A stretch of DNA of 64,000 bases from Tenrec ecaudatus (taxonomy: Eukaryota > Chordata > Mammalia > Afrosoricida > Tenrecidae). The position numbers and the translations under genes were made by a program. The DNA lies in NCBI RefSeq assembly GCF_050624435.1, contig NC_134538.1:121617937-121681936 (forward strand), read 5' to 3'. The notes under the pieces were generated by a model, which worked only from the letters and a program-made list of their open reading frames with translations, had not been told where the DNA came from and ran no database searches. Of the stretch, positions 44,726 through 55,965 are shown piece after piece; positions within the stretch are counted from its first letter, which is position 1; each line of letters opens with the position of its first letter.

Positions 44726-44929
44726 TATTGCTCACTAGGATGTGTTTTGGAAATCTGTGGGAGCATATTTTACTTCCCTACAATGGAGTGGTACTGAATG
44801 GGTGGGGGTCTGGGGTGCTACACCATTCCCTCACTGTAACAAATTATAAATAATTATTTCTCTTCCTGATTGACTTTTTCTTAATTTTGTTTTGACTTTT
44901 CTTTTTAAATTAGGTTTGAGGAGGTATAT

Positions 44930-45548
44930 TTTTTCCCCCAGTCTCCAAAGACTTTATTTTACTGGTCAATGTGCTTTGGAAGGAGACAGGACATCAATTT
45001 AACCCCAGAAGAAGAGCTGTACACAGGACAGGCACAGTGCCAACGGGCCCATGGGGAAGGGACTGCTCTGTCTGCCTCTTACTCCTAGATCCAGTCACAG
45101 ACTTGTAGTCCACCAGTTCTGACTCTTAAGGCACTTTTGACCGGTCACTTCCCTGAATGATGTTCCTGCCAACATGAACACAGAAGTCCCCTCAGAGGGT
45201 GCCGGACTCAGAATCCGCCGGGTTGGTCTCTCCCAGCATCACCCAGCCCGTCTTCACCACATTCAGCCCCTCCCAGACCATGGCCACAATGGGTCCTGAG
45301 TTCATGTACTTCACCAACCCTGGGTAGGAGGGGCTGTCTTTCAGGTCAATGGAGTGCTGCTTCAGGTGTTCCTCGGAGTCCTGAACGAGCTTCATGGCCA
45401 CCAGATGGAACCCCTTCTGCTCAAAGCGCTTGATGATGTCGCCTACCAGGCCGCTCTGCACACCTCCGACTTGGTGGAGATGAAGGTGCGCTCATTGTTG
45501 ACCATAGTGTGAGTCAGGTGGCAGGGGAGCAGGCAGCTGGATCTGTGG
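44930..45548 (-). pseudogene. NME2P: NME1/NME2-type nucleoside diphosphate kinase processed pseudogene
   Basis: An intronless copy of a nucleoside diphosphate kinase, which transfers phosphate between nucleotides through a phosphohistidine. The start at 45505 reads [11 protein letters not shown], then a one-base loss shifts frame. Blocks such as [35 protein letters not shown] and [12 protein letters not shown] (45200-45440) follow. The SEEHLKQH stretch favours NME2 over NME1. The Arg codon after GTL is a TGA stop (about 45192). The catalytic His in NIIHGSD reads Gln (CAG at 45155-45153). A further small loss follows before ELVDYKS. The AATAAA signal is at 44958-44953. No target-site duplication was confirmed. 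The symbol is descriptive. Confidence 0.93.
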
Positions 45549-46054
45549 AGCTAGAGCAGAGACCGAGAAGGTCGAATTTTTTATTTAATGAAACACACCC
45601 ATTTTAAATATACAATTTGATGAGTTTTGACAGGTGTGTAAGCCCAGGTAGCTCTGACAATCAAGGTAGAGAGTATTCCCATAACCACAAAAAATTCTCT
45701 CATGCACCTTCTGCATGAGTTCTAAATATCCCTTGGAACACTCATAAAATTGGGGGAGGGGAGAAATGATTGATAATGATCTGAGCTGTTTAATTACTGT
45801 TTTGACATTATTGTTGAGAATAACAAACATAACAAAGTATTTTGCATGGTCTTAATGTACCTTTGATTTTCCAGAAATATAGCTACCCTATATGTTGGGA
45901 GAAGATGCTACTTTATTTTGAATTTTACCAAAATTTGCCATTTTGGAAAATCATGTCAGAGACAGCATCAGCCTCACCATTCCTGACATTTGTGTTTCTA
46001 AGACCACATTCCCCTGTCTGTCTGAGTTTCAATCTGTCACTTTATGGTGCTTTG
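45549..46054. other. Unassigned intergenic sequence
   Basis: No feature was recognised. Confidence 0.4.
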
Positions 46055-46263
46055 ACATATAACTCCCTGCCATCATTTCTGACTTATAGAGATCCTAAAG
46101 GGCCTTAGAGAATAGAACTGCCTCAGTGGGTTTCTGAGCCTGTAAATCTGCATGGGAGTAGAAAGCCTCATCTTTCTCCTTTAGAGTGGATGGCGGTTTC
46201 TAACTGTTGAACTTCTAGTGAGCAGTTCAGTGCACAACCCACTGTGCCATCAGGGAGCCTTGC
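46055..46263 (-). mobile_element. AfroSINE, full length, antisense
   Basis: 'ctccctgccatcatttctga', 'gggtttctgagcctgtaaat', 'cctcatctttctccttt' and 'caacccactgtgccatcagg' in order. Confidence 0.92.
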
Positions 46264-46529
46264 TTTGGTATAAAGGTGGCATTATTATGTCATTAAGGGT
46301 GTTCAACTATGCTCATTTACATATTGAAATATATGGTATTTTATTATAAATTAATCCCCCTCTTTTTTACATTACAGATCTTGGACATGATACTGGTTAT
46401 TTTGAAGTTAGAGATGTAGATATGTTATATTATCTGTGGAATCCATTTCAGGACAGTAAGGGGAGAGCATGAATATGTCACATTTGGTTATAAAAAGGGG
46501 GCATTGAGCTTGTTAGATTGGGAAAACTG

Positions 46530-46712
46530 CTGTCCAGATTCTGATCCAGCCCACCCCTTCCCTCGAGCGCCTCTCTGATCGAATCTGCTCCTTACTGTGC
46601 ATTCTTCTCTTCATCAGCCCTGCTCCAGCCACCCTGTCTCCCTTCCATCCCATGAAAGCTCCTGAGACATGACTGTCTCAGACCTCTACACTTGCTCTTT
46701 TTCCCTTTCCTC
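46530..46712 (+). mobile_element. L2 fragment
   Basis: 'ctgctccagccaccctgtct' and 'ctctacacttgctctttttc' follow the L2 3' region. It could be the continuation of the L2 at 44540-44725, separated by later insertions including the NME copy. Confidence 0.55.
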
Positions 46713-46714
46713 TG

Positions 46715-46886
46715 CAGTGGGCATGCGTTGGGCTGCAATCTGCATCGTTGGCAGTTCAAAAACCACTAGCAGCTCCATAGGAGAAAAACTGGATTTCTAC
46801 TCCCATAAACAGTTACAGTCTTGGAAACCCATGGGGGTCGCTATGAGTCAGTATTGACTCAAAGGCAGTGAGTTAGGTTTTTTGAA
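46715..46886 (+). mobile_element. AfroSINE, sense
   Basis: 'gggcatgcgttgggctgcaa', 'ctactcccataaacagttac' and 'agtattgactcaaaggcagt'. The 'ggggcagttctaccctgtcc' segment is deleted. Confidence 0.88.
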
Positions 46887-47789
46887 ACGGGTTCTCTCTT
46901 GGGGGAAAGCCAGGCACAATGCTGTGGTAAGACTCAAAGACCCCAGGGTAAGGAACTGATGACGACTGGCAAGAGCCAGTCACCTTGTCAGGGATCTGAG
47001 TGAGCCATCATTGAAGGGGCTCTTCAAGCCCCAATCTAGTCTTCAGATGACTGCAGCCCACCTGAAAATTGGACTATCGGACCACAGAAGACTGCATCAG
47101 CATCACCCAATTCCTAAATTCCTTACTCACAGCAGCTATGAGATAATAAATGCTCTTATTTTAACCCCTTAACCTTGGAGATAATGTGTCACACTGCGAT
47201 AACTGTATCGTGTGTGTGTGTGTGTGTGTGTGTGTAATGGTTCCTTCAGCTCTAAATGCTGTCTTTTCTCCGATGTCACCCCAGGGGCACAGGGATTCCA
47301 CTCTTTCTTGAGGCACTTAGAGTACGGGAATCCTGTGAGGTTAGGTTGGGTTGGTTTGTCCTGCCACGCCATCCCTCCTTGGTTGAGCTTGTAACTATCC
47401 TGGTCTTGCTGCTCAGGAAGCAAGGCTCACCTTTTCCCTTTTCCTTGAGCCTCTTTATAGAGCTCCCACCCTTCCTCCCCAGCCTGGAAAGATTGTTTCT
47501 ATCCTGGAAAATCTCTCTCCATACTTACTGCATGATACTTTGTACTTCAATCTTGTCTCCCTCTCTAGCACTTCTGGAACTACAAGTCAGAGAACTTGCA
47601 ATCGTCTATGCTTGCTACATTGTTGCATCCCTCCCCCAAGACGGTGAAGGCATTGCTGCCTCCTTGAGCAGTGAAAAGGGAAAGGGAAAAATCCGGAGAG
47701 GGAAACTCAAGAGGCGTTGCTCTCAAAATACCACCCAACTGCAATTATGGGTAAGTGGTGAGTGCTAACTGGGTGGTAGACACCCTACT
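46887..47789. other. Unassigned intergenic sequence with a (TG)n run
   Basis: A TG dinucleotide run is at 47210-47235. The 170-codon plus-strand open frame (47256-47768) has no recognised domain and is probably chance. Confidence 0.45.
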
Positions 47790-47970
47790 GAGCACTTTTT
47801 ACCTGGTTGACTCCTTGAAACAGCCTGCCTGGGAGGCAAATGCTGTTATTATGTTCATTTTACAAATGAAGCTTGGATTGAGAGAGATGAAGTAGCTTGC
47901 TGGAGGTCTCACCATTTGAAGGGGGCACAACTGGGACCGCCTCCAGGGATCAGTCTGACTTCCAAAGCTT
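47790..47970 (+). mobile_element. MIR fragment
   Basis: 'ttcattttacaaatgaagct', 'gatgaagtagcttgctggag' and 'ctgacttccaaagctttt' follow the MIR order. Confidence 0.65.
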
Positions 47971-48718
47971 TTCTTATCATGCAGCTGGGGAGGGGGAAAG
48001 GTAGATCTGAAGATGTTCTCTTTTGGCCTCATTTATTCACATACGTGATTTTAGCCGACTATCAGCCTAAGGAACACTTTCGTTCATTAGAAATATTTCC
48101 AGCTGAAGCTGGAAGTACTTTGTAGGTAGGCAGAATGACTCCGAGCACTTGTGAGTTGAAAAGATGATGTTCTAAAATATGCCCTCTCTAAATTGGATAT
48201 TTCATCTGGTGAAGCAGGCCATTGGGTCATCCAGCAAATGTTTCCCAGGTGTCCATGCTGTAGGCACTGTGTATGGTTCTGGGACCACCAAGAGGAATGC
48301 ACTACATACCGTGAGCTGTGTGTGTGTTTGGGTGATACATAAAAACCGGTTATTACAGCAGTGAGATAAGCTCTGTTTCTAAATAGGGTGTGAACTAAGT
48401 GTTCTGGAATGCAGTGGAGAAATACTAATCTCCGCTTAGGTATATCAGGGAAAGAAAGCTTCCCCCGGGTGACATTTAAGCCTTAAAAGATGATTAGAAA
48501 TTCACTAGTAGGACATTCTGAACAGAGGAGTTCTCATGGGCAAAGGTGCTTGTTAATTTTGGAGATCGGCACATGGTTGAGAAAAATTGAGGAGACAGAT
48601 GCAGACTCACAGGGACCGGATAGCAAAGAGGCCTCTTAAATCATGTGAACAAATAGAAAGGATTAAGCGCCTCTCCTTACAATCAATAATTTTTCTAATA
48701 TATAATAATTATAACAAA
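47971..48718. other. Unassigned intergenic sequence
   Basis: No certain repeat. 'gtaggcactgtgtatggttctggg' (about 48262-48285) resembles an old mammalian LINE fragment. Confidence 0.4.
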
Positions 48719-48757
48719 TACAAGGAGGGGGTCAAAAAGTTCATGGAAAAATCTCCT
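48719..48757. mobile_element. One arm of a mariner-like MITE
   Basis: 'ggtcaaaaagttcatggaaa' preceded by tacaagg matches the outer arm of the MITEs at 10299 and 18509. No partner arm is present. Confidence 0.5.
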
Positions 48758-48879
48758 GAGCTGTTGAGGTTAAGACATTTGGCCTATACTAACTTGACTG
48801 AGGTTTTCAGTAGGATGCTAACTGAACCAGTTTCTTGAACAGAAAAAAAATCTAAGTAGATTTGCCGTGTGCCAGGTGA

Positions 48880-49083
48880 AGGCCTTGGTTGGTGCAGACA
48901 GTTAATGTGCTTGGGCTGCTAACAGAGAGGCTGGTATTTCGAGTCCACCCGGAAGTGGCAGAGGAAAAAGGTTCGGCAAGCTACTGCAACACCAGCCATT
49001 GACACTTTAGAGAGCACTGTTCTACTCTGACACACGTCAGGGGGCATGAATCAGAAGTGACTCAAGAGCACATGGTGGAGCCC
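48880..49083 (+). mobile_element. AfroSINE, diverged, sense
   Basis: 'gccttggttggtgcagacag', 'gcttgggctgctaacagaga', 'gcactgttctactctgacac' and 'gaagtgactcaagagcacat'. The oldest-looking copy in this part. Confidence 0.82.
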
Positions 49084-49094
49084 AGGGACTGTGT

Positions 49095-49245
49095 TGCCTG
49101 TTTTGATTTTATACCTCATTTCAGCCTCACAACACTTTCTATGAAGTAGGTACTGTATTTTATTTCCATTTTACAGATGAGGAAAAGCTTAGATAACATA
49201 TGCAAGGCATACGACCAGGTCTGGCTGACAGTTCTGTCTATGCTC
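49095..49245 (+). mobile_element. MIR fragment
   Basis: 'cctcacaacactttctatga', 'agtaggtactgtattttatt' and 'ttttacagatgaggaaaagc' match the MIR 3' half well. Confidence 0.72.
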
Positions 49246-49464
49246 ACCGTAATATAGAAGCTTTGCCTATATATTCATGGTTACAGTTCAGTGCAGCACA
49301 AGATTTTGCTTTTTTTTTTTTTTTTAAAGAAAGCTTTAGGTTAAGTCAACCTTTACTGGTCTGTTGTTTGGTATTGTAGATATTTTCAACTGCCCCTGCT
49401 ACTGTGGCACTTAACCCCACATTCAGGGCTGGTCCCGAACCCATCTTTGTGATCAGCTTCCAGC

Positions 49465-49690
49465 CAAACACTGCTGCCACTGTTGGTTGGGTCTGTTCAG
49501 TGGATCGGACTCACAGCAACCAGGTTTATAGCAGAATGACACGCTGCCCGGTCCTCTGCCATCCCCACCATTATTATTACACTTGAGCCCATTGTTGCAG
49601 CCACTGTATTAGCTCATCTTGTCGAGGGTCTTCCTGCTTCTCACTGGCCCTCCACTTCATCAAGTACAGAGTCCTATAAGGTGGATAGCA
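49465..49690 (-). mobile_element. RTE LINE 3' fragment, antisense
   Basis: 'cttgagcccattgttgcagc' with 'tgtcgagggtcttcctgctt' and 'gcccggtcctctgccatccc' are the complement of the RTE 3' region. Confidence 0.82.
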
Positions 49691-49820
49691 TTAGGGGGGG
49701 AACATGCTCCTCAGAACAGTGAACCAGACCAGGCCCAAAGGGCAGCAGTTGCCAAAAACAAAACTGAAGGCAGGAAGGGCAGGAAGAGTGCGGAGTACTG
49801 TTACCTTAGGGGATTGCCAC

Positions 49821-49956
49821 CTTTTTTCCCTTTCTTAAAAAGAAATCATTTTATTGGGGACTCAAACAACTCTTATCGCAATCCATACATCCATCCATTG
49901 TGTTGAGCACATTTGTACATTTATTGCCAGCATCATTCTCAAAACATTTGCTTTCT
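49821..49956 (-). mobile_element. 136-bp L1 3' end, 12-bp target-site duplication
   Basis: 'aatcattttattggggactc' to 'aaaacatttgctttct', antisense. The direct repeat ggggattgccac lies at 49809-49820 and 49957-49968. Confidence 0.94.
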
Positions 49957-50127
49957 GGGGATTGCCACTTTTGCTGCAAACTGAAATGTAGATTAATTGT
50001 TAAATGGAAAACGAATTTGCTCTAAATTTTCACCCGAACCATAATAAAATGTTTTCAGAAAACAGTACTACCAAGCTAAGTATAAATGATTTTAATGTTA
50101 TCTGCAATTTGGGATGATGGACACTGC

Positions 50128-50520
50128 TGCTCTCAGATCATAGAAATGGAGAGCCGGCGTTGGATGCCGTCCAGTGGGCATGACGCATGACCCCTCTATG
50201 GACAGCTGACTGAAAAGGTGCCTGGTCCTGTGCTTGTTCCCTGGTCTTTGATACGTTTGAGCTGATTGTTGAGATTCTTGGGTCAATCCATCTCATTGAG
50301 GATTGCCTGGATCTTTGCTGAATCTTCACTTTCCCAACCACGGGGTGCTTTTCTAGCGATTGGGCTTTCATGATGACATGGCCACAGTAAGCAAGACAAA
50401 GCCCTCTTTGCTTCCAAAGAGCATTCGGTCGTATTTCTATTTAAAACTGGCTTGGTCATTCTTCTGGCAGAGTCCATGGTATACAGACATACTCGGTTAC
50501 CAATGTCCAACTACATACCT
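50128..50520 (-). mobile_element. RTE LINE fragment, antisense
   Basis: 'ggtgcctggtcctgtgcttg', 'gggtcaatccatctcattga', 'ttcttctggcagagtccatg' and 'actcggttaccaatgtccaa' follow the complement of the RTE 3' half. Confidence 0.78.
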
Positions 50521-50864
50521 CTGGTTGTGAGCCAACCCCACCCACCCCAAAGCCTATATTATATTACATTTTCTAGGTGCATACATACTTTGTGAAATGC
50601 ATCAAAACATTTTTGTTACTACTGTATTACTATGTTAAAGATGTTTCAGTATATCCAGAAGTGTTTCTTTAATGTTTTTCTATGGTTAGATACATTACAT
50701 ATCCAGACAAACATTTGACTCACTGACGCTAGATACTAACTTCCAATGTTTGTCAAACATGACGTAAAGACAGATGGAGGAGTGGAACCTGCTCATCATG
50801 GGTCACCTGAACTCAGGGTCCTCAGCATCAGATTAAATTGCAGCAGTCCTGCTGTCTGCTTTTT

Positions 50865-50985
50865 CACTGTCCAACTTTTACATGCATGTAAGGTGATTTA
50901 AAAGAACATTGGTTGGGCCAGATACACCTTAGTCATCAAAAGGACATCTTTGCTTTTTAGGAGAATAATACAATTTTTTAACCTC
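50865..50985 (-). mobile_element. RTE LINE fragment, antisense, probably the same copy
   Basis: 'ccaacttttacatgcatgta' and 'ccttagtcatcaaaaggaca' continue the RTE complement after a gap of about 340 bases. Confidence 0.72.
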
Positions 50986-51050
50986 TGAATTGATAAGTCA
51001 ATATTGAGAAGCATAAACCACTGACTAATGTTTTTCTTATCAGAATTTTT

Positions 51051-51101
51051 TTTTTGGTTTTTTTAAAACATTTTATTAGGGGCTCATACAACTCTTATCA
51101 C
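51051..51101 (-). mobile_element. 51-bp L1 insertion, 15-bp target-site duplication
   Basis: T-run, 'acattttattaggggctcat' and 'acaactcttatca' only. The direct repeat cttatcagaattttt lies at 51036-51050 and 51102-51116, so this is a complete, extremely truncated insertion. Confidence 0.9.
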
Positions 51102-51116
51102 CTTATCAGAATTTTT

Positions 51117-51368
51117 AAAGATAATTTTATTGGGGCTCTTACAGCTATTATAACAATTCATACATAGATTGTATTAAGAACATTTGTACATATGTTGCCA
51201 TGATTATTTTTTAAACATTTACTTTCTATTTGAGCCCTTGGTATCAGCTCCTCTTTTTTCCCTCCCTTTCCCACTCATGGGCCCTTGATAAATTATAAAT
51301 TATTATTATTTTCATATCTTACACTGACCACTGTCTCCCTTTCCCCACAGTTTGTTGTTTGTCCCCCT

Positions 51369-51414
<46 letters not shown>

Positions 51415-52795
51415 GATCATTGCAATTGGTTCCCTCTTCCACCCCTTCTCTCTCCACCTTCCCCTACCCTCCTTGTATCACCACTCCAATTCTTGTTCTT
51501 GGATTCTATGTGTCATGAACTCTTATCTCTTATCTGTACCTATGCACATGCTCCAGTCTAGGCTGCAGTGAAAGGCAGTACTAGGATCATGATAGTTGGG
51601 GGAGGGGGAGAAGTGAGGAAGCCTCATAGAATCCTAGGAATATTGTGTGTTTCATCAGTGCTATACTGCGCCCTGGTTGACTCATTCCTTCATTGTGACC
51701 CTTCTGTGGGGGGATGTCCCATTGTCTATAGATGGATTTTGGGTCTCTGCTCTAACCCCCCTTGTTCTCAACAATATGTTTTGTTTGCTTGTTTGGGTCT
51801 TCTGATGCCTGCTACCTGATCCGGTTGACATTTCATGATCACACAGGCTGGTGTGCTTCTTTCAAGTGGGCTTTGTTGCTTCTGAGCTAGATGTCCACTT
51901 GTTTGCCTTCAAGCCTTTAAGACCCCAGACACTATATCTTTTGAAAGCCGGGCACCATCAGCATTCTTCACCACATTTGCTTATGCACCCATTTCTCTTC
52001 AGCGCTTGTGCTGGGAGGAAAAGCACCACAGAATGCCAGGTTGTTAGAACGACGTGTTCTTGCGTTGAGGCAGGACTTGAGCAGAGGTGCAAAGTCCGTC
52101 CTCTACCTCAGTGTATTGCCATATAAATATATGTACATAGGATACCTCTATTTTATGAATTAATGTATTTACATAGGTACACACCTATGTTTATACCTCT
52201 AGCCATAGCTTTGCTTCCTAGATATTTCCTCTGTTTCTTTCTACCTTGTTCTTCTACCTCTTAGTAATTCCTCTCCACTAGATTACTGTTGCTCCAAAAC
52301 CACTGGAATCTCTACGCCCTCCTCATTGTTCCTTTTAATTCCTTCATTGTTCACCTGTCTGTGGCATTGTTTTTCACCGCTCCTTCCCCCATCCGCCCTC
52401 CCTCGCTTTCTCCGCCCCACAAGTCCCTCTGGAACCGTCAGTCCCGATGCTTTCTTCTTGAGTGTGCTGCCCATGCCTATCTTATATATGTAGGAAAGCC
52501 AACTACAATGGAGACAAAACAAAAAGAAAACAAAAGATTGAATTTTTAAAAATCTAGTTTTAAAAAAAGCATACAAAGTTTTAGGTTTGTCTGCTGATCT
52601 TTATTGACTATCTCCCTACTGGTCCTGGGGGATTCCATGAACTGCCCCTCTGAGCCTGAAATCTATTTTTAGGGGCTCCTCAGGGGCTTGGCTTTGCTCT
52701 GGTTGCTGATCTATTATGTTCCCTTCTTGGTCTGGCCAACTGTGGGGGGTTCAGACTGGACTAACTCCCCACCATGTGGCCCCAGGATTGAAGGT
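51117..52795 (-). mobile_element. Long L1 3' UTR copy, antisense
   Basis: Colinear with 16870-18293 on the other strand: 'aattttattggggctcttac', 'cttcaagcctttaagacccc', 'aaagccgggcaccatcagca', 'gtttgtctgctgatctttat' and 'gaaatctatttttaggggct'. A (TG)n run at 51370-51412 sits inside. The right edge is approximate. Confidence 0.88.
51370..51412. repeat. (TG)n microsatellite
   Basis: About 21 TG units inside the L1 copy. Confidence 0.95.
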
Positions 52796-52824
52796 GGACA
52801 ATTTAAAATTAGGTAGTTTAATCT

Positions 52825-52910
52825 TTTCATTTGATAAGAAACTGAAGCTTCAGGAGGATGAAATAATTTTCCTAGTGTGACAGAACAGGGACAGAGCGCT
52901 CAGTGGTGGT
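52825..52910 (+). mobile_element. MIR fragment
   Basis: 'ataagaaactgaagcttcag' with 'cctagtgtgacagaacaggg'. Short and old. Confidence 0.5.
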
Positions 52911-53359
52911 AACAAGGGGTAGTAGGAATCCTCTTTACAACCTGTCCCCCACTCCCTGTTACCTTCAATAAACACAGGAGGGTAAGTGAAAATATATTCC
53001 TACTAAGGTTTCATATATGCATGGGTTTGTTCTAAACAAAGCATGTATAAACACGTCTCTGTTATTGGTTGATGACTGCAAATAAGTTATCTTAGTATTA
53101 CACTTCCTTTAGCTTCATTCATAAGCCTTCCAAAGCAAGATCCCATCAAACAGTGCCTTTGAGGTCATCTGTTGGGCCAATTACACAAGGCAGAAAGGTC
53201 AGTTGAGAAGAATATAATGACTACCTTTCTGGAATTCCAAAGGGGCAATCTTGATAGGTGTTCTTGAAGGACACAGGAAGATCACAGGGCTTATACAGAA
53301 AATTTAAGGAAATAGAAAATTGCATTGTCGAGAAGGTCAGGCATGTTTCCCCCATCACA
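52911..53359. other. Unassigned intergenic sequence
   Basis: No feature was recognised. Confidence 0.4.
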
Positions 53360-53367
53360 ACCTACAG

Positions 53368-53562
53368 CAGTGGTGCTCAATCTGTGGGTTGTGACCCCTT
53401 TGGGGGTCAAAAGACCCTTTCACAGGGTTTGCCTAATTCATAAAAGTAGCAAAATTATAGTTATGAAATAGCAGTGGAAATAATTTTATGGTTGGGGGGT
53501 GTCACCACAACATGAGGTACTGTATGAAAGGGTCACGACATGCGGAAGGTTGAGAACCACTG
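53368..53562. mobile_element. SPIN-type hAT MITE, copy 2
   Basis: 195 bp, about the same length and order as the copy at 39572. The ends are CAGTGGTGCTCAATCT and the complement CAGTGGTTCTCAACCT. Shared internal blocks are 'cctttcacaggg', 'gtagcaaaattatagttatg' and 'caccacaacatgagg'. Flanks acctacag (53360-53367) and ccctatag (53563-53570) match at 6 of 8 positions. Confidence 0.92.
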
Positions 53563-53631
53563 CCCTATAGGAATTGCAGTGGCGACTTTCTGTTCTGTTT
53601 CCATCTATTCTGCAGCCCCAACATTGCTTCA

Positions 53632-54134
53632 TGTGGTACTTACATAATCTGTTTTTAGACTTCAGAGTGAAGGGGTGGAGTTTAGCCTGTAGATCCGGCT
53701 GTAGCTTGATGACCTCATTTGGAGGAGCTAAGGAGATAAATAGCTCATTGGAGGTGGAACACACACTCATTCCCTGCGAGGCATGCTTGCTGACAAGACA
53801 CATGGAGCCCTGGAGCTAGAGCCCTGGAGCTGAAGGAACCATGTGGAGACCCCTGCCAACTCTGTGATGCCTCTACCACCACTGGATCCATAAGACTTTC
53901 CACCCACTGGACTGTGACCTTCTTCTTTTTGGGGTCATTGCATGTGTTCTGTGAGTCTGAAGAGGAATTTATAGATTGGTATCAGGCATATGGGCTAATC
54001 TCGGATTTATGGACTTGATCTGAACTGGGCTGGGATGTTTTCTCAATATTCAATTGCTCTTGTATATAAAGCTCTTTCTTATTCACATATGAGTCTCCCT
54101 CGATTTGTTTCTTTAGTCTACCTGGACTAACACA
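53632..54134 (+). mobile_element. Solo LTR copy
   Basis: Starts TGTGGTACTTACATAATC and ends CTAACACA, 503 bp, the most intact copy of this LTR family here. 'tcatttggaggagctaagga', 'gactttccacccactggact' and 'gaactgggctgggatgtttt' align with 40987-41477. Flanking 5-mers do not match, so its target-site duplication is unproven. Confidence 0.78.
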
Positions 54135-55807
54135 CCATTTCAGACTTCTTTCTGTTCATAAAACTAAAAGAATATTTTAAAGGACCACGATTTGAGTCCC
54201 TCCTGGAGGCCACAGTGCTGACATGGTACACGCGGAAGAGCTCAGAGTTACTTGGGGGAAGGTTAGAGAGATGGAAACACATCCTTCAAAAGTGCACACA
54301 CCTAACGAGCATCTCTGGAGAAACAATAGCTTCACATTCTTATAGTTTTACTTAGTGAGACTATCTGTATTTTGTAGCAATACTATTTGACTTATCCTCA
54401 TACAATCTAAATACAAATGTGCTTGCTGAGTAACAAAAGCGTGAAGAGCCTAAATTCTATTAGCATTGCCCCAAATCAGCTCAGATTTCCTTAGGTAAAT
54501 ACAGCGGTGTGCCTGCGGTATAACCCTGGAAGCCAGTGCTGTCCTCACGGGCCTCTCTACTCTAGTTCTGTAGCCACCACGACATCAGTTCCTCTGACTT
54601 TGCCTACAATTTATTTCTTCATGGTGCTGGCACTGAGCCCACGCATAGGGTTAGAGTACTTATATTGATATCTACATAGTGCCTTGTCTGGGCAGGAGCT
54701 CTATTAAGTACTTTACATATGTTAATTAATCTTCCTGGGAATCTGCCCCCATCTCTCCTGCACCCATCCCTGATCATTAACATTTATCTTGCTAGTTACT
54801 TTCAATAGCACTTAGCAGGCTTGTGGAACTATTTCCTAATTTGTCAGTTTGAGACTTTGTATCAGTTATATCAGTTGTATCAGGTTGTTATATAGCAAGA
54901 ACCCTAGTGCTTAGAACACCAGGCTTTCCTTACAGTTCTGTGTGTCCCGGAAAGGGCCTTCATGGCGGGTTCTGCCTCATGAGCTACCTTCAGGCTGTCT
55001 GTCAGGGCTGCAGGTATCTGACAGTCCAAGAGACGGCAGGAGAAAGAAGCTGCTCTTCATTCATGGTCATTTCGCTCTGTGTGTTAGCGGCACGCTGCCA
55101 GGTCCAGGCTGCACGCAAAGGAAAAGGAAGTAGTCTCCAGCTCCACATTCTTGAAGGAGTTTCAAAGAATTTCCGACCACATTTGAAAGCCATTGCAGAC
55201 TTTGTTTACGCCCTGGTTTCGTACATGTAGTGTTCTGATACTGCCCCATACCGTGCCTCTCTTTCTCTCACCCATCCAGCAGCATTAGGTCGCTCTCGTT
55301 GGTTAAATAAAATAGCAGACCACATTGGTATTATTTATAATTACATTTTCCCCTTTTATACGGGTTTATCTTTTCCTGAAGTTTCTAGTTTCTCCTGTTT
55401 TGATGATCATATCCTCGTTCTTTTTTTCCCTACTCCTACATAAAATCTAAATTATTGAAACACTCCCCTTTTTTTCGGAAAGCCTTCCTTCAAGAACTGG
55501 TTTGCTGCCCACTGGCTTTCTGGGATTACCCTCCCCAGCTTTGTAGATCCGTTTCCTCTGGATCCAATGTCTTCTCTCTTTCTTGGTTGACTTCCTCATT
55601 TTGTGGGAGAAATACATACAAACTTCTGTCTAAGAAAGAGTGAGTGGAAGGTCTCATTCTTATCACGTGCTAGAAGGCTTCTTTCTCATTGCACTTCTAA
55701 CTAAGCTGTCACTTACTCACATGCTCCATGTGATTTATATGTTGTTTAATCCATTACCGTCGTTTGAAGCTTTGCAGTAATTAGTTCACCATCTTTACCT
55801 GGAAGAC
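54135..55807. other. Unassigned intergenic sequence
   Basis: About 1.7 kb. A MIR-like piece ('attaagtactttacatatgt') lies at about 54660-54740. No exon was recognised. The 107-codon frame at 54907-55230 has no known domain. Confidence 0.4.
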
Positions 55808-55965
55808 GCCCACTGCCACCTAGTCAATTTCAACTCCTAGGGGCCCTCCAGGGCAAAATAGAACGGCCCGTGGTTCCCAGGGGTGATTTTTACAGCAGAC
55901 TGCCACCTCCTTTGCCGTGCAGCGGCCGGGACAGCTACCTTCCAGTTAGCCAGAGTCTTACCCCA
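55808..55965 (-). mobile_element. AfroSINE, diverged, antisense
   Basis: 'cactgccacctagtcaattt', 'ggcaaaatagaacggcccgt' and 'ttttacagcagactgccacc'. Old copy, elephant-like subtype. Confidence 0.7.

Noticed and set aside
47256-47768. 170-codon plus-strand frame
   Set aside because: Leu/Pro/Ser-rich with no domain. It starts near a TG repeat in otherwise unassigned sequence.
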